Source: Myxococcales bacterium (GTDB lineage Bacteria > Myxococcota_A > Bradymonadia > Bradymonadales > Bradymonadaceae). From it: 5,847 bases of DNA. The position numbers and the translations under genes were made by a program. The DNA lies in the NCBI GenBank assembly GCA_007120615.1, contig SKNI01000376.1:1-5847 (forward strand), given 5' to 3'. Below the pieces are notes generated by a model that saw only the letters and a list, made by a program, of their open reading frames with translations, did no database searches and was not told where the DNA came from. Below are positions 5,698-5,847 of the stretch, in pieces. Position 1 is the first letter of the stretch, and each line of letters begins with the position of its first letter.

Positions 5698-5846
5698 TTA
5701 GCTGTCCCCAGGCGCGTCACTTCCGTGCAGCGCGTGGAGCAAGGCTTCGGGCTCTCGATCGACCACGCGCAGCAGGGCTCACGCAGGTCCTTCAGGAGTT
5801 CGGCGCCCCTGCTCCCCCTGCTCCCCCTGCTCCCCCTGCTCCCCCT
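5698..5846 (-). pseudogene. C-terminal fragment of an unrecognised protein, frameshifted, running off the window end
   Basis: Reading the minus strand from the window end, one frame gives Arg-Gly-Ser repeats from the 9-bp tandem repeat, then AELLKDLRE up to 5778. In the next frame from 5778 the sequence continues ALLRVVDREPEALLHALHGS and DAPGDS to TAA at 5698-5700. Joining them needs a single -1 change at the GAGCCC around 5776-5780, as if one base were missing. The joined stretch (ELLKDLRE-ALLRVVDREPEALL) has amphipathic helix character typical of a real protein tail. I do not recognise the family. Plus-strand frames over the same bases are also open, so strand and frame remain uncertain. 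Confidence 0.33.
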
Positions 5847-5847
5847 G
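5811..5847. repeat. 9-bp tandem repeat at the window end
   Basis: The unit GCTCCCCCT is repeated perfectly four times (5811-5819, 5820-5828, 5829-5837, 5838-5846) plus one further base, and is still running at the window end. A degenerate partial copy (GCGCCCCT) precedes it at 5803-5810. The length is a multiple of three, so copy-number change would keep frame. It reads as Ala-Pro-Pro, Leu-Leu-Pro or Cys-Ser-Pro on the plus strand and Arg-Gly-Ser, Gln-Gly-Glu or Gly-Gly-Ala on the minus strand. Confidence 0.97.

Larger units (their letters stand above)
5374..5847. other. Tail region without an intact gene
   Basis: These 474 bases follow the double stop of the protease-like gene. I see no clear terminator after it. 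The part from about 5450 to 5680 looks more AT-rich than the genes upstream. The region holds two minus-strand coding-like remnants (5424-5640 and 5698-5846), an extended -10 box on the plus strand (5661-5669), a weak promoter candidate on the minus strand (5663-5692) and a 9-bp tandem repeat at the window end. Several short frames are open on both strands in the GC-rich final 180 bases, so frame choice there is uncertain. Confidence 0.6.

Noticed and set aside
5545..5710. TGGGGACAG (5545-5553) and CTGTCCCCA (5702-5710), a perfect 9-bp inverted repeat 166 bases apart, considered as ends of a small mobile element
   Set aside because: The match stops at nine bases on both sides, no target-site duplication flanks it, and both copies fall inside coding-like remnants. 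A 9-bp pair in this length could arise by chance.
5668..5847. Plus-strand open frame from ATG 5668 ending in Leu-Leu-Pro repeats at the window edge
   Set aside because: The ATG overlaps the -10 box and has no ribosome binding site. All three plus frames are open in the GC-rich last part, and the minus-strand reading is more protein-like.
5811..5847. CRISPR array
   Set aside because: The repeats are 9 bp, contiguous and without spacers, so this is a simple tandem repeat.

Overview
The window carries four recognisable plus-strand genes followed by about 470 bases with no intact gene. The organism looks like a Gram-negative bacterium of the deltaproteobacterial type (Myxococcota, Bradymonadota or Desulfobacterota-like). 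This rests on the SecA sequence (a long NBD2 insertion before the GTERHESRRID motif and a C-terminal zinc-binding tail) and on moderately GC-rich coding sequence. It is inference; no 16S or other phylogenetic marker is present.

Layout. Bases 1-175 are the leader of a small secreted protein of unknown function (176-832), which has a clear signal peptide and a glycine-rich beta-type C-terminal half. Bases 833-1142 are a long leader in front of secA. It holds a strong stem-loop at 842-884 and two more dyads at 964-1005. The secA reading frame stays open upstream to 849, but family alignment and length put the start at ATG 1143. secA (1143-4001) encodes a complete 952-residue preprotein translocase ATPase. 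folB (dihydroneopterin aldolase, folate synthesis) follows with a probable CTG start at 3998 that overlaps the secA stop. After a 14-base gap comes a membrane-embedded site-2-protease-like protein (4378-5373) with a C-terminal TPR-like domain and an unusual HDxxH in place of HExxH. secA, folB and the protease-like gene are packed as one transcription unit. The spacing suggests co-transcription, not a shared biochemical pathway, although SecA and a membrane protease both act at the inner membrane.

Bases 5374-5847 differ in character. On the minus strand there are two protein-like stretches, each needing one single-base frame change to read through: a cysteine-rich, zinc-ribbon-like small protein (5424-5640) and an unrecognised C-terminal fragment (5698-5846). 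A perfect extended -10 box points the other way at 5661-5669. The window ends inside a perfect 9-bp tandem repeat (5811-5847). This tail reads as accessory or decayed sequence, or as a poorly resolved contig end.

The most unusual points are the HDxxH variant of the protease-like protein, the probable CTG start of folB coupled to secA, and the frameshifted minus-strand remnants beside the terminal repeat. I did not find convincing evidence of a wholly new multi-gene system.
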